Below the pieces are notes generated by a model. It searched no databases, was not told the origin of the DNA, and saw only the letters and a list, made by a program, of their open reading frames with translations. Source: Variovorax paradoxus (GTDB lineage Bacteria; Pseudomonadota; Gammaproteobacteria; Burkholderiales; Burkholderiaceae_C). From it: 48,550 nucleotides of DNA. The DNA is taken from positions 1-48,550 of the forward strand of contig NZ_JAUSRN010000025.1 in assembly GCF_030811855.1 (NCBI RefSeq), read 5' to 3'. Below are positions 1 through 8,149 of the stretch, piece by piece. The position numbers and the translations under genes were made by a program. Numbering within the stretch: position 1 is the first letter of the stretch; every line of letters starts with the position of its first letter.

Positions 1-191
1 TTGGTCCACGCGAGGTTGTCCTTGGCCAGGCGGGACCAGAAGCCCTCGAAGTCCTGCTCGGCCTCCTGGCACAGGGCCTCGTAGGCGGGCATGCCCGAGA
101 TGCGGGCGCCCTGGGTGGCGCGGGCGTCGGGCGGGAACACGCGGTTCTCGACGAGGACGGATTCGATGTTCTTGGATGCGCTGCTGCTCAT
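1..191 (-). CDS. acs: acetyl-CoA synthetase, N-terminal fragment (cut by window edge)
   Basis: Only the first 63 codons are present; the gene runs off the left edge. The start ATG is preceded by AGGAGACAAGAA, a good ribosome-binding site. The translated start (MSSSASKNIESVLVEN, then RVFPPDA, and a stretch ending FEGFWSRLAKDNLAWT) resembles the N-terminal cap of AMP-forming acetyl-CoA synthetases, where the FW..LA...L.W segment precedes the adenylation domain. The family makes acetyl-CoA from acetate, ATP and CoA in the cytoplasm. The catalytic core lies outside the window, so assignment rests on the N-terminal segment alone. The gene is divergent from the YqhA-family gene across a 155-base gap. 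Confidence 0.8.
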   Translation of the reverse strand, partial: MSSSASKNIESVLVENRVFPPDARATQGARISGMPAYEALCQEAEQDFEGFWSRLAKDNLAWT

Positions 192-346
192 TTCTTGTCT
201 CCTGGGTAGGTGCGGCCGTAATGTCGGCGGGCCCACTTACGGGTCACTGACGGGTCCGTCCAGGTCCGATGTTAGTTCGCAGGGTTATCACGAGTCGGTC
301 ACGGGGGCACCTCTAGAATCGCCGGTCGTTCCCAACCTCCCGTCCA

Positions 347-979
347 ATGTCCGCTCCCGATCCTTTCGACCGCCCCCACACGCCCGCCGCCGCCTCGCCG
401 CTGCGGCCACTTCCCAAGCTGATCTTCGCGAGCCGCTGGCTGCAGCTGCCGCTGTACCTGGGCCTGATCGTGGCGCAGGCGGTGTACGTGGTGCACTTTC
501 TGGTCGAGCTGCTACATTTGGTCGAGGCGGCCTTCGGCAGCAAGGATGCGTTGCAGGCCCTGATCACCAGCATCGGCTACAAGACCACCGCGCCGGTAGG
601 CACGCTCAATGAAACGGTGATCATGCTGGTGGTGCTGGCGCTGATCGACGTGGTGATGATCTCCAACCTGCTCATCATGGTGATCGTGGGCGGCTACGAA
701 ACCTTCGTGAGCCGCATGGACCTCGAAGGCCATCGCGACCAGCCCGAATGGCTGAGCCATGTGAACGCGTCGGTGCTCAAGGTGAAGCTGGCCACGGCCA
801 TCATCGGCATCAGCTCGATCCATCTGCTGAAGACCTTCATCAACGCGGACAACTACACCGACCGCGTGCTGATTGCGCAGACCGTGATCCACATCGCGTT
901 CCTGTTCTCGGCCATGGCCATTGCCTACACCGACAAGCTCATGACGTCGAACGCGCCACAAGGCGGCGGCCCGCACTGA
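347..979 (+). CDS. YqhA / UPF0114 (TIGR00645) family inner-membrane protein
   Basis: A 210-residue protein. A short Pro-rich N-terminus is followed by a hydrophobic segment around residues 35-60, another around 85-110 ending in NLLIMVIVGGYETFVSR, and two more around 140-160 and 170-195. The GGYE.FVSR stretch after the second membrane segment and the length match the YqhA/UPF0114 family, whose biochemical role is unknown. The protein is probably a four-helix inner-membrane protein. A -10-like TAGAAT at 314-319 lies about 28 bases upstream, with no convincing -35. The gene ends just before the convergent LysR gene (993). Confidence 0.85.
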   Translation: MSAPDPFDRPHTPAAASPLRPLPKLIFASRWLQLPLYLGLIVAQAVYVVHFLVELLHLVEAAFGSKDALQALITSIGYKTTAPVGTLNETVIMLVVLALIDVVMISNLLIMVIVGGYETFVSRMDLEGHRDQPEWLSHVNASVLKVKLATAIIGISSIHLLKTFINADNYTDRVLIAQTVIHIAFLFSAMAIAYTDKLMTSNAPQGGGPH

Positions 980-992
980 GCCCTGCCCATTT

Positions 993-1910
993 CTAGCCTG
1001 CGTGCGGCAGATCCCACGCAGGCACGTCGGTGAATCGCTCGGCCAGAAAGTCGAGCATCGTGCGCAGCGCGGCCGGCATGTGCTTGCGCGAGGCATACAC
1101 CGCATACATGCCCACCACCTGCGGTTCGCAATCAGGGAAGAGCGGCACCAGTTCGCCGGCCTTCACGAGGCCGGCCGTCAGGTAGGTAGGCAGCATCGCA
1201 ATGCCCGCTCCGGCACGCGCCAGCTGCATCAGGCTCGCGGCATCGTTGGTCGACAGGTTGCCGCCCACGGCTACGGAGGCCGGCTCCCCGTTGTCCTTGC
1301 GCGTGAAATTCCAGAGGCTGCGCCCGAAGTACGAGTGCGTGAGGCAGTTCCGCTGGGCCAGCTCCTCCACGCGCGAAGGCTTGCCATGTTCCTTCAGGTA
1401 GCCGGGTGACGCGCAAACCACCGAACGGCAGTCTGTGAGCCGCCGCGCGATCAGGTTGGGATCGATCTCCACTGCCACTCGAATGGCGAGATCGATGCGC
1501 TCGTCCACCAGGTTCACCGCGCGGTCCAGCAGCACCAGGTCGACCGCCACCCCGGGATACAGCCGCACGTAATCGGCCACCGCGCCAGCCAGCTGCGCCT
1601 GCGCGAAAGAGGTGCTGGCCGTGATGCGCAACTGGCCTTGAGGCGCTTCCGCGGGATGCCGCACGGCGGCCTGCATGTCGCCCGCGAGTTCGAGCACCTG
1701 GCGGCAGCGCGGCAGCAGTTCCTCGCCTGCCGCGGTGAGGCTCAGTCGGCGTGTCGTGCGATGCAGCAGGCGCGCGCCGGTCCATTGCTCGAGTTCGGCC
1801 ACGTAGCGCGTGACCACCGGCCGGGAAAGATCGAGCTTGTCGGCCGCGGCCGTAAGGCTGCCCGAGTCGACCACCGTGACGAACACCCGCATTGCATTCA
1901 ATCGATCCAT
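993..1910 (-). CDS. LysR-family transcriptional regulator
   Basis: A 305-residue protein beginning MDRLNAMRVF. Residues 1-60 form the typical LysR winged helix-turn-helix (SGSLTAAADKLDLSRPVVTR), followed by the ..LLHRTTRRLSLT.AG linker and an effector-binding domain. I chose the ATG at 1910 because LysR proteins almost always begin a few residues before the first helix; an in-frame start eight codons upstream would add an atypical tail. It is divergent from a small NAD(P)-binding oxidoreductase at 2012, the classical arrangement in which a LysR protein controls its neighbour. The inducer cannot be read from sequence. Confidence 0.93.
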   Translation of the reverse strand: MDRLNAMRVFVTVVDSGSLTAAADKLDLSRPVVTRYVAELEQWTGARLLHRTTRRLSLTAAGEELLPRCRQVLELAGDMQAAVRHPAEAPQGQLRITASTSFAQAQLAGAVADYVRLYPGVAVDLVLLDRAVNLVDERIDLAIRVAVEIDPNLIARRLTDCRSVVCASPGYLKEHGKPSRVEELAQRNCLTHSYFGRSLWNFTRKDNGEPASVAVGGNLSTNDAASLMQLARAGAGIAMLPTYLTAGLVKAGELVPLFPDCEPQVVGMYAVYASRKHMPAALRTMLDFLAERFTDVPAWDLPHAG

Positions 1911-1951
1911 TCGAACGATTTTAGGAATAAACAAACGCGAAATTCGAGGTA

Positions 1952-1970
1952 TTTCTTTCGAAAGCAGAAA
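1952..1970. promoter_or_regulatory. candidate LysR operator in divergent intergenic region
   Basis: The 101-base gap between the LysR gene and the divergent oxidoreductase is visibly AT-richer than its surroundings. It holds TTTCT (1952-1956) and AGAAA (1966-1970) as a perfect 5-bp inverted repeat around nine bases that include TTCGAA. This contains the T-N11-A form typical of LysR-type sites. Functional assignment is inference. Confidence 0.4.
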
Positions 1971-2011
1971 CCTAAGATGCGCTTCATCGCATCAACATTT
2001 CAGGAGCATTC

Positions 2012-2629
2012 ATGAGCCACATCGCCATCATCGGCGCCACCGGACGCGCCGGCGGCCGCCTTCTCGAAGAGGCCCTGCGCCGCGGCCACACCGTGACCGC
2101 CATTGCGCGCAAGGCCAGCGAAAAGCTGTCGGGCCGCGCAGACGTGAAGGCCATCGATCTCGACGTACTCGACGCCGCCGCACTCGAAAAGGCTCTGGCC
2201 GGCCATGACGCGGTCTTCAGCGCCGCGCACTTCTCCAGCGTGCCGCCCGCCGCCATCATCGAGCCGACCAAGCGTGCTGGCGTGAAGCGCCTGCTGGTGG
2301 TCGGCGGCGCCGGCAGCCTGTTCGCGGCGCCGGGCCTGAAGGTGGTCGACACGCCGAACTTCCCCGAGGCGTACAAGGCCGAAGCCTCCGCAGGCGCCGC
2401 TTTCCTCGAGGTACTTCGCAATGAAAAGGAACTCGACTGGACCTTTCTCTCGCCTTCCGCCGAATTCGTCGAAGGCGAGCGCACGGGCAAGTTCCGCCTG
2501 GGCAAGGACGATCTGCTGGTGAGTGCCGAAGGCCGCAGCTGGATCAGCTTCGAGGACTTCGCGATCGCGTTCATCGACGAACTTGAGAAGCAGGCACATT
2601 CGCGCCAGCGCTACACGGTCGGCTACTGA
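2012..2629 (+). CDS. NAD(P)-binding oxidoreductase, atypical SDR / NmrA-like
   Basis: A 205-residue protein opening with IAIIGATGRAGGRLLEEAL, the glycine-rich Rossmann motif (GATGxxG) at residues 8-14, and TAIARK where NADP-preferring members often carry a basic residue. The body (DVLDAAALEKALAGHDAVFSA, VKRLLVVGGAGSL, LDWTFLSPS) fits the short NAD(P)H-binding family that includes NmrA-like and YwnB-like proteins. There is no classical YxxxK dehydrogenase site, so this may be a redox sensor or a quinone/flavin-type reductase; the substrate is unknown. AGGAG at 2002-2006 supports the start. Divergent from, and probably controlled by, the LysR gene. Confidence 0.85.
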   Translation: MSHIAIIGATGRAGGRLLEEALRRGHTVTAIARKASEKLSGRADVKAIDLDVLDAAALEKALAGHDAVFSAAHFSSVPPAAIIEPTKRAGVKRLLVVGGAGSLFAAPGLKVVDTPNFPEAYKAEASAGAAFLEVLRNEKELDWTFLSPSAEFVEGERTGKFRLGKDDLLVSAEGRSWISFEDFAIAFIDELEKQAHSRQRYTVGY

Positions 2630-2646
2630 TCGGCCGGCAAACAAAT

Positions 2647-2677
2647 AAAAAAAGGACCCGCGCGGGTCCTTTTTTAT
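2647..2677. terminator. bidirectional rho-independent terminator
   Basis: A perfect 16-base palindrome GGACCCGCGCGGGTCC (2654-2669) is flanked by an A-run on the left and a T-run on the right. It therefore terminates in both directions, between the convergent oxidoreductase gene and fumC. Confidence 0.93.
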
Positions 2678-2691
2678 TGGGCGATTCAGAC

Positions 2692-4089
2692 TTATCGGCC
2701 CGTCATGTTTTCAGGAACGACCCACTGGTCGAACTGTTCGGCCGTAAGGTGGCCTGAAGCAATGGCAGCCTCACGTAGGCTCGTCCCCTCCTTGTGCGCC
2801 TTCTTCGCGATGTAGGCCGACTTGTCGTACCCGATGTGCGTGTTGAGCGCCGTCACCAGCATCAACGAGCGCTGGACCAGCTCCGTGATGCGCTCGCGGT
2901 TCGGCTCGATGCCCACGGCGCAGTGGTCGTTGAAGCTCACCATGCCATCGGCCAGCAGGCGCACGCTCTGCAGGAAGTTGTGCGCCACCATCGGGCGGAA
3001 CACGTTCAGTTCGAAATTGCCCGAGGCGCCGCCGATGTTGATGGCCACGTCGTTGCCGAACACCTGCGCGGCCAGCATCGTGACGGCCTCGCTCTGGGTC
3101 GGATTGACCTTGCCCGGCATGATCGACGAGCCGGGTTCGTTCTCGGGAATGCTCAGTTCGCCGATGCCGCTTCGCGGGCCGCTCGCGAGCCAGCGCACGT
3201 CGTTGGCGATCTTGTTCATGCTGGCGGCGAGCGTCTTGAGCGCGCCGTGGGCGTGCACCAGCGCATCGACGCTGGCCATGGCTTCGAACTTGTTGGGCGC
3301 AGTGACGAACGGCAGACCCGTGAGCTTGGCCAGTTCGGCGGCCACCTGCTCGGCATAGCCCTTGGGCGCATTGAGCCCGGTGCCGACGGCCGTGCCGCCC
3401 AGCGCCAGCTCGCTCAGGTGCGGCAGCGCGGCGCGCACATGCGCTTCGCCGTGCGCCAGCTGCGCCACATAGCCCGAGAACTCCTGGCCCAGCGTGAGCG
3501 GCGTCGCGTCCTGCAGGTGCGTGCGGCCGATCTTCACGATGTCGGCGAAGTCCTTCGACTTTTGTTCCAGCGTGCCGCGCAGCTTGGCGATGGCGGGCAG
3601 CAGCTTGTGCGTGATCGCCTCGACAGCCGCCACATGCATGGCGGTCGGGAACACGTCGTTGCTCGACTGGCTGCGGTTGACGTCGTCGTTCGGGTGCACC
3701 AGGCGCCCTTCCCCGCGCTCGCCACCGAGGATTTCGCTCGCGCGGTTGGCCAAGACCTCATTGACGTTCATGTTGGTCTGCGTGCCTGAGCCGGTCTGCC
3801 AGACCACCAGCGGGAACTCGCCCGGGTGCTTGCCGGCGATGACTTCATCGGCCGCGGCCACGATGGCCTTGGTTTTTTTCTCGTCCTGCAGGCCCAGCGC
3901 ATGGTTGACCACGGCCGATGCCCGCTTGACCTGGGCCAGCGCCTTGATGATTTCACGCGGCTGCTGCTCGCCGGAGATGTCGAAGTTCTGCAGCGAGCGC
4001 TGCGTTTGCGCGCCCCACAGCTTGTCGGCCGGCACGTCGATCGGACCGAAGGTATCGCGCTCGGCACGGGTCTTGGGGGAAGTCGTCAT
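2692..4089 (-). CDS. fumC: fumarate hydratase, class II
   Basis: A 465-residue protein, the normal length for iron-independent homotetrameric fumarase, which interconverts fumarate and malate in the TCA cycle. Visible hallmarks are TGSGTQTNMNVNEV (substrate site A region), HPNDDVNRSQSSNDVFPTAMH, TPLTLGQEFSGY and the superfamily signature GSSIMPGKVNPTQ on the mobile catalytic loop. The start at 4089 gives MTTSPKTRAERDTFG and has GGAG about 11 bases upstream. A longer in-frame start at 4185 would add 32 residues of non-family sequence. A second, unrelated fumarase (class I, Fe-S) lies at 8150. The shared terminator at 2647 ends the transcript. Confidence 0.97.
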   Translation of the reverse strand: MTTSPKTRAERDTFGPIDVPADKLWGAQTQRSLQNFDISGEQQPREIIKALAQVKRASAVVNHALGLQDEKKTKAIVAAADEVIAGKHPGEFPLVVWQTGSGTQTNMNVNEVLANRASEILGGERGEGRLVHPNDDVNRSQSSNDVFPTAMHVAAVEAITHKLLPAIAKLRGTLEQKSKDFADIVKIGRTHLQDATPLTLGQEFSGYVAQLAHGEAHVRAALPHLSELALGGTAVGTGLNAPKGYAEQVAAELAKLTGLPFVTAPNKFEAMASVDALVHAHGALKTLAASMNKIANDVRWLASGPRSGIGELSIPENEPGSSIMPGKVNPTQSEAVTMLAAQVFGNDVAINIGGASGNFELNVFRPMVAHNFLQSVRLLADGMVSFNDHCAVGIEPNRERITELVQRSLMLVTALNTHIGYDKSAYIAKKAHKEGTSLREAAIASGHLTAEQFDQWVVPENMTGR

Positions 4090-4220
4090 GAGAAAAAGCT
4101 CCGCAGTCTTGGATGGTCGCGCCGCCTGGTCGGGCACGGGCCCGAGTATCGGCCAACAAGAATAGCTCGCATCTGACGGGGCCATTGGGCTGCCGCCGAC
4201 ACCACGTTACGCCTGTTGGC

Positions 4221-4250
4221 TTGACTCGCATCATGTCAAAAAGTTATAAT
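4221..4250 (+). promoter_or_regulatory. sigma70 promoter for the proVWX leader
   Basis: TTGACT (4221-4226) and a perfect TATAAT (4245-4250) are separated by 18 bases, predicting transcription from about 4257. It is among the best sigma70 promoters in the window. It faces proV, whose start is roughly 340 bases downstream. Confidence 0.75.
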
Positions 4251-4256
4251 CATTGG

Positions 4257-4598
4257 CTTCAGACGACCAACAAGTCATGTAAGTCATGTTGATCGGCCCT
4301 GCACTACTCGCGGATCTCCGAATCCCGTCGCGGTGCAAGGTTCTCCCCGCCGGGCCCTGCCCGGCAAACCGGCCGGATCTTTCCGGCCCCACTGCCACGC
4401 CACCTTTCGGCGGGCACTGGTTTCGTCGCCACGTCGTCTTCAGTGCCTGTCGGCAGCCTCCAAGGCTCGCCGGGCCATTGCACGCGTTCTCCCGCGCTCT
4501 CTGTTCGGACGGCCCATCGGCTGATGGCGTGACCGTTGCCGCCCCGTACTTTTGGGGGGCGGTGCTGTGTCCAACCTTTCAACAAGGAGCCCCGGCAT
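4257..4598 (+). promoter_or_regulatory. long structured 5' leader of proVWX, candidate cis-regulatory RNA
   Basis: The 509-base gap between fumC and proV holds no convincing gene. From the predicted start site the transcript has a tandem repeat of AAGTCATGT (4272-4280 and 4281-4289), including a minimal ATG-TAA. A row of hairpins follows: 4349-4365 (7 bp, loop CCT), 4371-4388 (7 bp, loop TCTT), 4413-4419 with 4441-4447, 4455-4467 (5 bp), and 4539-4545 with 4556-4562 (7 bp, just before the AAGGAG at 4584-4589). I do not recognise a named riboswitch. Because proVWX is osmotically controlled in other bacteria, an RNA thermodynamic or ion sensor is possible but unproven. Confidence 0.5.
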
Positions 4599-5852
4599 AT
4601 GGCCAAAGGAATTCTCATCGACCATGTTTTCAAGGTGTTCGGCGATTCGCCCGAACAGGCCCTCGAACTCGTGCGGCAAGGTTTTTCGAAGAAGGAAATC
4701 TTCGCTCAGACGGGCCAGTCGATCGGCGTGTTCGATGCCACCTTCGAAATCCAGGCCGGCGAGATCTTCGTGATCATGGGTCTCTCGGGGTCGGGCAAAT
4801 CGACGCTGGTGCGCCTGTTGAACCGGCTGATCGAGCCGACCGCGGGCCGCATCGTGATCGATGGCGCCGACATCAACGAGCATTCCGACGCCAAGCTGCG
4901 CGCACTGCGCCGCAAGGACATCAGCATGGTGTTCCAGTCCTTTGCGCTGATGCCGCACATGACGGTGCGCGAGAACACCGCGTTCGGCCTCGAGCTGTCG
5001 GGCACGAGCAAGAGAGAGCGCCTCGCGCAGGCCGACCTGGCGCTCGCGCAGGTGGGGCTGGCGGGCTGGGGCGACAGCTACCCTGATGAACTTTCGGGTG
5101 GCATGCAGCAGCGCGTAGGCCTAGCGCGCGCGCTGGCCTCCGACCCGTCGATCCTGCTGATGGACGAGGCCTTCTCGGCCCTCGATCCGATCATCCGCAC
5201 CGAGATGCAGTCCGAACTGCTGCGGCTGCAGCAGGAACAACGCCGCACCATCGTCTTTATCTCGCACGACCTCGACGAAGCCATGCGCATCGGCGACCGC
5301 ATCGCGATCATGAAGGACGGCCAGGTGATCCAGGTCGGCACGCCCGACGAGATTTTGCGCAGCCCCGCCGACGACTACGTGCGCAGCTTCGTGCGCGGCG
5401 TGGACGCGGCGGCCGTGTTCAAGGCGGCGGACATTGCGCGCAAATCGCTCACGGTGGTCTGCGAGCATCCCGAGCGCGGTGCGCGCGCGGCGCTCAAAGT
5501 GCTGGAAGACCAGGACCGCGACTACGCCTACGTGACGAGCCCGAACAAGCGCTACCTGGGCACCGTGTCCGCCGACACGCTGCGCGCGACGCTCGACGGG
5601 CATTCGGGCCCGCTGGGCCTGCGCCATGCGTTCCTGAACGACCTGGGCGTGATCGAGGCCGATGCGCCCGTGGCCGGCCTGATCGGCCAAGTGGGCCAGG
5701 CGCCGTGCGCGATGCCGGTGGTGGCCGGCGACGGCCGCTTCTGCGGTGCGATCAGCAAGACGACGCTGCTCAAGTTCCTCGACCGCGACACGCCGCCGAT
5801 CGACCCCGCGCATCAGCCCCAGCAAGCCGCAGCCGTCGTGGCCGTTGCCTGA
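4599..5852 (+). CDS. proV: glycine betaine/L-proline ABC transporter ATP-binding protein
   Basis: A 417-residue ABC ATPase of the ProV/OpuA type. Walker A is GLSGSGKST (about residue 60-68), the signature is LSGGMQQRVGLARAL, Walker B is ILLMDEAFSALDP, and the H-loop is FISHDLDEA. The long C-terminal extension after residue ~270 corresponds to the CBS-domain region that senses ionic strength in OpuA; it reads as a degenerate CBS pair. The N-terminal segment with ALELVRQGFSKKEIFAQTG is typical of ProV. The start at 4599 is set by AAGGAG at 4584-4589. It energises the ProW/ProX uptake system for compatible solutes and is first in a plus-strand operon with proW and proX. Confidence 0.95.
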   Translation: MAKGILIDHVFKVFGDSPEQALELVRQGFSKKEIFAQTGQSIGVFDATFEIQAGEIFVIMGLSGSGKSTLVRLLNRLIEPTAGRIVIDGADINEHSDAKLRALRRKDISMVFQSFALMPHMTVRENTAFGLELSGTSKRERLAQADLALAQVGLAGWGDSYPDELSGGMQQRVGLARALASDPSILLMDEAFSALDPIIRTEMQSELLRLQQEQRRTIVFISHDLDEAMRIGDRIAIMKDGQVIQVGTPDEILRSPADDYVRSFVRGVDAAAVFKAADIARKSLTVVCEHPERGARAALKVLEDQDRDYAYVTSPNKRYLGTVSADTLRATLDGHSGPLGLRHAFLNDLGVIEADAPVAGLIGQVGQAPCAMPVVAGDGRFCGAISKTTLLKFLDRDTPPIDPAHQPQQAAAVVAVA

Positions 5853-5873
5853 CCGACTTCGAAGGAACCATTG

Positions 5874-7049
5874 ATGAACGACACCGCACTGCCCTCCGAA
5901 TTCACGCCCCTGAACGACGCGGCCTCCGCCGTGGCCCCGCAGGCGCCAACGCCGGTCGACCCGTGGGCCGCTCTGTCCGCAGCGCCCGACGCCTCCGCCA
6001 CCAGCGCCTGGCTTGACGCCCCCGTCGACGCTGTCCACCAGTTGGCAGGATCGGCCGACACCGCCACGAACAGCGGCTTCCAGCTGCACCGCCTCTGGGA
6101 CGGCTCCCTCCCCGTCGAATCCTGGATCAACCAGGGCCTGGGCTGGGTGGTCGAGCATTTCCGGCCCTTCTTCCAGACCGTGCGCCTGCCCATCGACAGC
6201 ACGCTGAACTGGGTGCAAGGTCTGCTGACCGGCCTGCCCACGCTCGCGATGATCGCGTTGATCGGCCTCTTCGCCTGGCAGTTCGCCGGTCGCGCGCTCG
6301 CCATCGGCACGACGGTGGCGCTGCTGCTCGTGGCCATGCTGGGCATCTGGCCCGAGGCGATGGTGACGCTGTCTCTGGTGCTGACCTCGCTGGTCTTCTG
6401 CATGATCATCGGCCTGCCGCTGGGCGTGCTTCTGGCCAGCAGCGACCGCGCCCAGCGGATCATGCGGCCCGTGCTCGACGCAATGCAGACCACGCCCGCC
6501 TTCGTGTACCTCGTGCCGGTGGTGATGCTCTTCGGCATCGGCAACGTGCCGGGCGTGATCGTGACGATCATCTTCGCGCTGGCCCCGCTGGTGCGCCTGA
6601 CCAACCTGGGCCTGCGCCAGGTACGCCCCGACCTGATCGAGGCTGCGCGCGCCTACGGCGCCTCGCCCTGGCAGATGCTCGTGAAGGTGCAGTTGCCGCT
6701 GGCCATGCCGTCGATCATGGCGGGCATTAACCAGGCGCTGATGCTGTCTCTGTCGATGGTGGTGATCGCCTCGATGATCGCGGTCGGTGGGCTGGGCCAG
6801 ATGGTGCTGCGCGGCATCGGCCGGCTCGACATGGGCCTCGCGACCGTGGGCGGCCTGGGCATCGTGCTGCTGGCGATTTCGCTCGACCGGCTCACGCAGG
6901 CGATGGGCAAGTCGCGCCGCAGCGCGGGGCGCCGCTGGTGGCACACCGGGCCGGCCGGTCTTGCGCTGCGTCTGCTGCAACGCCTCGTTGGTACGCCGTC
7001 GCGCAACGCGAACGAGCCCGTTCCTGCCCTGTCCACGCAAGCGCAATGA
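5874..7049 (+). CDS. proW: glycine betaine/L-proline ABC transporter permease
   Basis: A 391-residue inner-membrane permease. The first ~100 residues are hydrophilic, as in ProW, followed by several membrane segments from LALATGL-like hydrophobic stretches onward. The coupling-helix EAA motif reads EAARAYGASPWQMLVKVQLPLAMPSI without its first residue context, matching binding-protein-dependent permeases. A GAAGGA ribosome site at 5861-5866 fits the ATG at 5874 better than the TTG three bases before. It sits 21 bases after proV and 23 before proX. Together they form one osmoprotectant importer at the inner membrane. Confidence 0.94.
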   Translation: MNDTALPSEFTPLNDAASAVAPQAPTPVDPWAALSAAPDASATSAWLDAPVDAVHQLAGSADTATNSGFQLHRLWDGSLPVESWINQGLGWVVEHFRPFFQTVRLPIDSTLNWVQGLLTGLPTLAMIALIGLFAWQFAGRALAIGTTVALLLVAMLGIWPEAMVTLSLVLTSLVFCMIIGLPLGVLLASSDRAQRIMRPVLDAMQTTPAFVYLVPVVMLFGIGNVPGVIVTIIFALAPLVRLTNLGLRQVRPDLIEAARAYGASPWQMLVKVQLPLAMPSIMAGINQALMLSLSMVVIASMIAVGGLGQMVLRGIGRLDMGLATVGGLGIVLLAISLDRLTQAMGKSRRSAGRRWWHTGPAGLALRLLQRLVGTPSRNANEPVPALSTQAQ

Positions 7050-7072
7050 GCCACTACGAAGGAATCCAACGC

Positions 7073-8083
7073 ATGAAGAAAACCAGTCTTCTCATCGCCC
7101 GCCGCCTTCTGGCCCTCGGCTTCGTCGCCTTCGGCTTGGCCGCCCAGGCCGCCAACGACCTGCCCGGCAAGGGCGTCACCGTGCAACCTCTCAAGAGCTC
7201 GCTCGCCGAAGAGGCGTTCCAGACGCTGCTCGTGATGCGCGCGCTAGAAAAGCTCGGCTACACCGTCGAGCCCATGAAGGATCTGGAGCCCGCCACCGAG
7301 CACCTGGCGATTGCCAATGGTGATGCCACCTTCATGACCAACCACTGGAGCCTGCTGCACGCCGACTTCTACAAGAACAGTGGCGGCGACGCCAAGCTCT
7401 CGCGCAAGGGCGTGTACTCGGACGGCGCCGTGCAGGGCTACCTGATCGACCGCAAGACGGCCGAGCAATACAACATCACCAACGTCGCGCAGCTGAAGGA
7501 CCCGGCAATCGCCAAGTTGTTCGACACCGATGGCGACGGCAAGGCGGACCTCACCGGCTGCACGCCCGGCTGGGGCTGCGAGCTCGCCATCGAGAAGCAC
7601 CTGACGGCCTACCAGTTGCGCGACACCGTGACCCACAAGCAAGGCAGCTACGCCGCGCTGATGGCCGACACCATCGCCCGCTTCAAGCAGGACAAGCCGA
7701 TCCTCTACTACACGTGGACGCCCTACTGGGTCAGCGCCGTGCTGCGGCCGGGTGCGGACGTAGTCTGGCTGCAGGTGCCCTTTTCGTCCTCGCAGGGCGG
7801 CGAGAACGTCGACACGCAGTTGCCGAACGGCAAGAACTACGGCTTCCAGGCCAACCAGGAGCAGATCGTCGCCAACAAGGCCTTCGTCGAGAAAAACCCG
7901 GCCGCGGGCAAGCTGTTCGAGGTGATGAAGCTGCCCATCGGCGACATCAACGCCCAGAACCTGCGCATGAGCCAGGGCGCCAACACGCAGCAGGACGTGG
8001 AGCGCCACACGGACGGCTGGATCCGGGTGCATCAGCCGCTGTTCGACGGCTGGATCGCCGAAGCCCGGGCTGCTGCGAGGTAG
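7073..8083 (+). CDS. proX: glycine betaine/L-proline ABC transporter substrate-binding protein
   Basis: A 336-residue periplasmic protein. The signal peptide (MKKTSLLIARRLLALGF... AQA) is probably cleaved before AND at about residue 27. Family marks are DTDGDGKADLTGC, an EF-hand-like loop also found in ProX of E. coli, then PGWGCE, and WTPYWV. Tryptophans in TNHW, PGWGC and WTPYW are positioned as in the aromatic box that cages the quaternary ammonium of glycine betaine or proline betaine. GAAGGA at 7058-7063 supports the start. Last gene of proVWX; no clear terminator follows. Confidence 0.95.
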   Translation: MKKTSLLIARRLLALGFVAFGLAAQAANDLPGKGVTVQPLKSSLAEEAFQTLLVMRALEKLGYTVEPMKDLEPATEHLAIANGDATFMTNHWSLLHADFYKNSGGDAKLSRKGVYSDGAVQGYLIDRKTAEQYNITNVAQLKDPAIAKLFDTDGDGKADLTGCTPGWGCELAIEKHLTAYQLRDTVTHKQGSYAALMADTIARFKQDKPILYYTWTPYWVSAVLRPGADVVWLQVPFSSSQGGENVDTQLPNGKNYGFQANQEQIVANKAFVEKNPAAGKLFEVMKLPIGDINAQNLRMSQGANTQQDVERHTDGWIRVHQPLFDGWIAEARAAAR

Positions 8084-8149
8084 CACTGCGGGTCTCTGGC
8101 GGCGGCTGAGATAATCGAGGGGCGTTTCCCACTCCAAAAAGCCCCCACC

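Noticed and set aside
314..319. TAGAAT as promoter of the YqhA-family gene
   Set aside because: Only a -10-like match with no -35 at suitable distance; too weak to list as a promoter.
4286..5086. A plus-strand frame starting in the proV leader
   Set aside because: It enters proV in a different frame; the residues look like shadow coding and there is no ribosome site.
5121..7046. A 641-codon open frame on the minus strand
   Set aside because: It is antisense to proV and proW; composition is His/Gln/Arg-rich shadow sequence.
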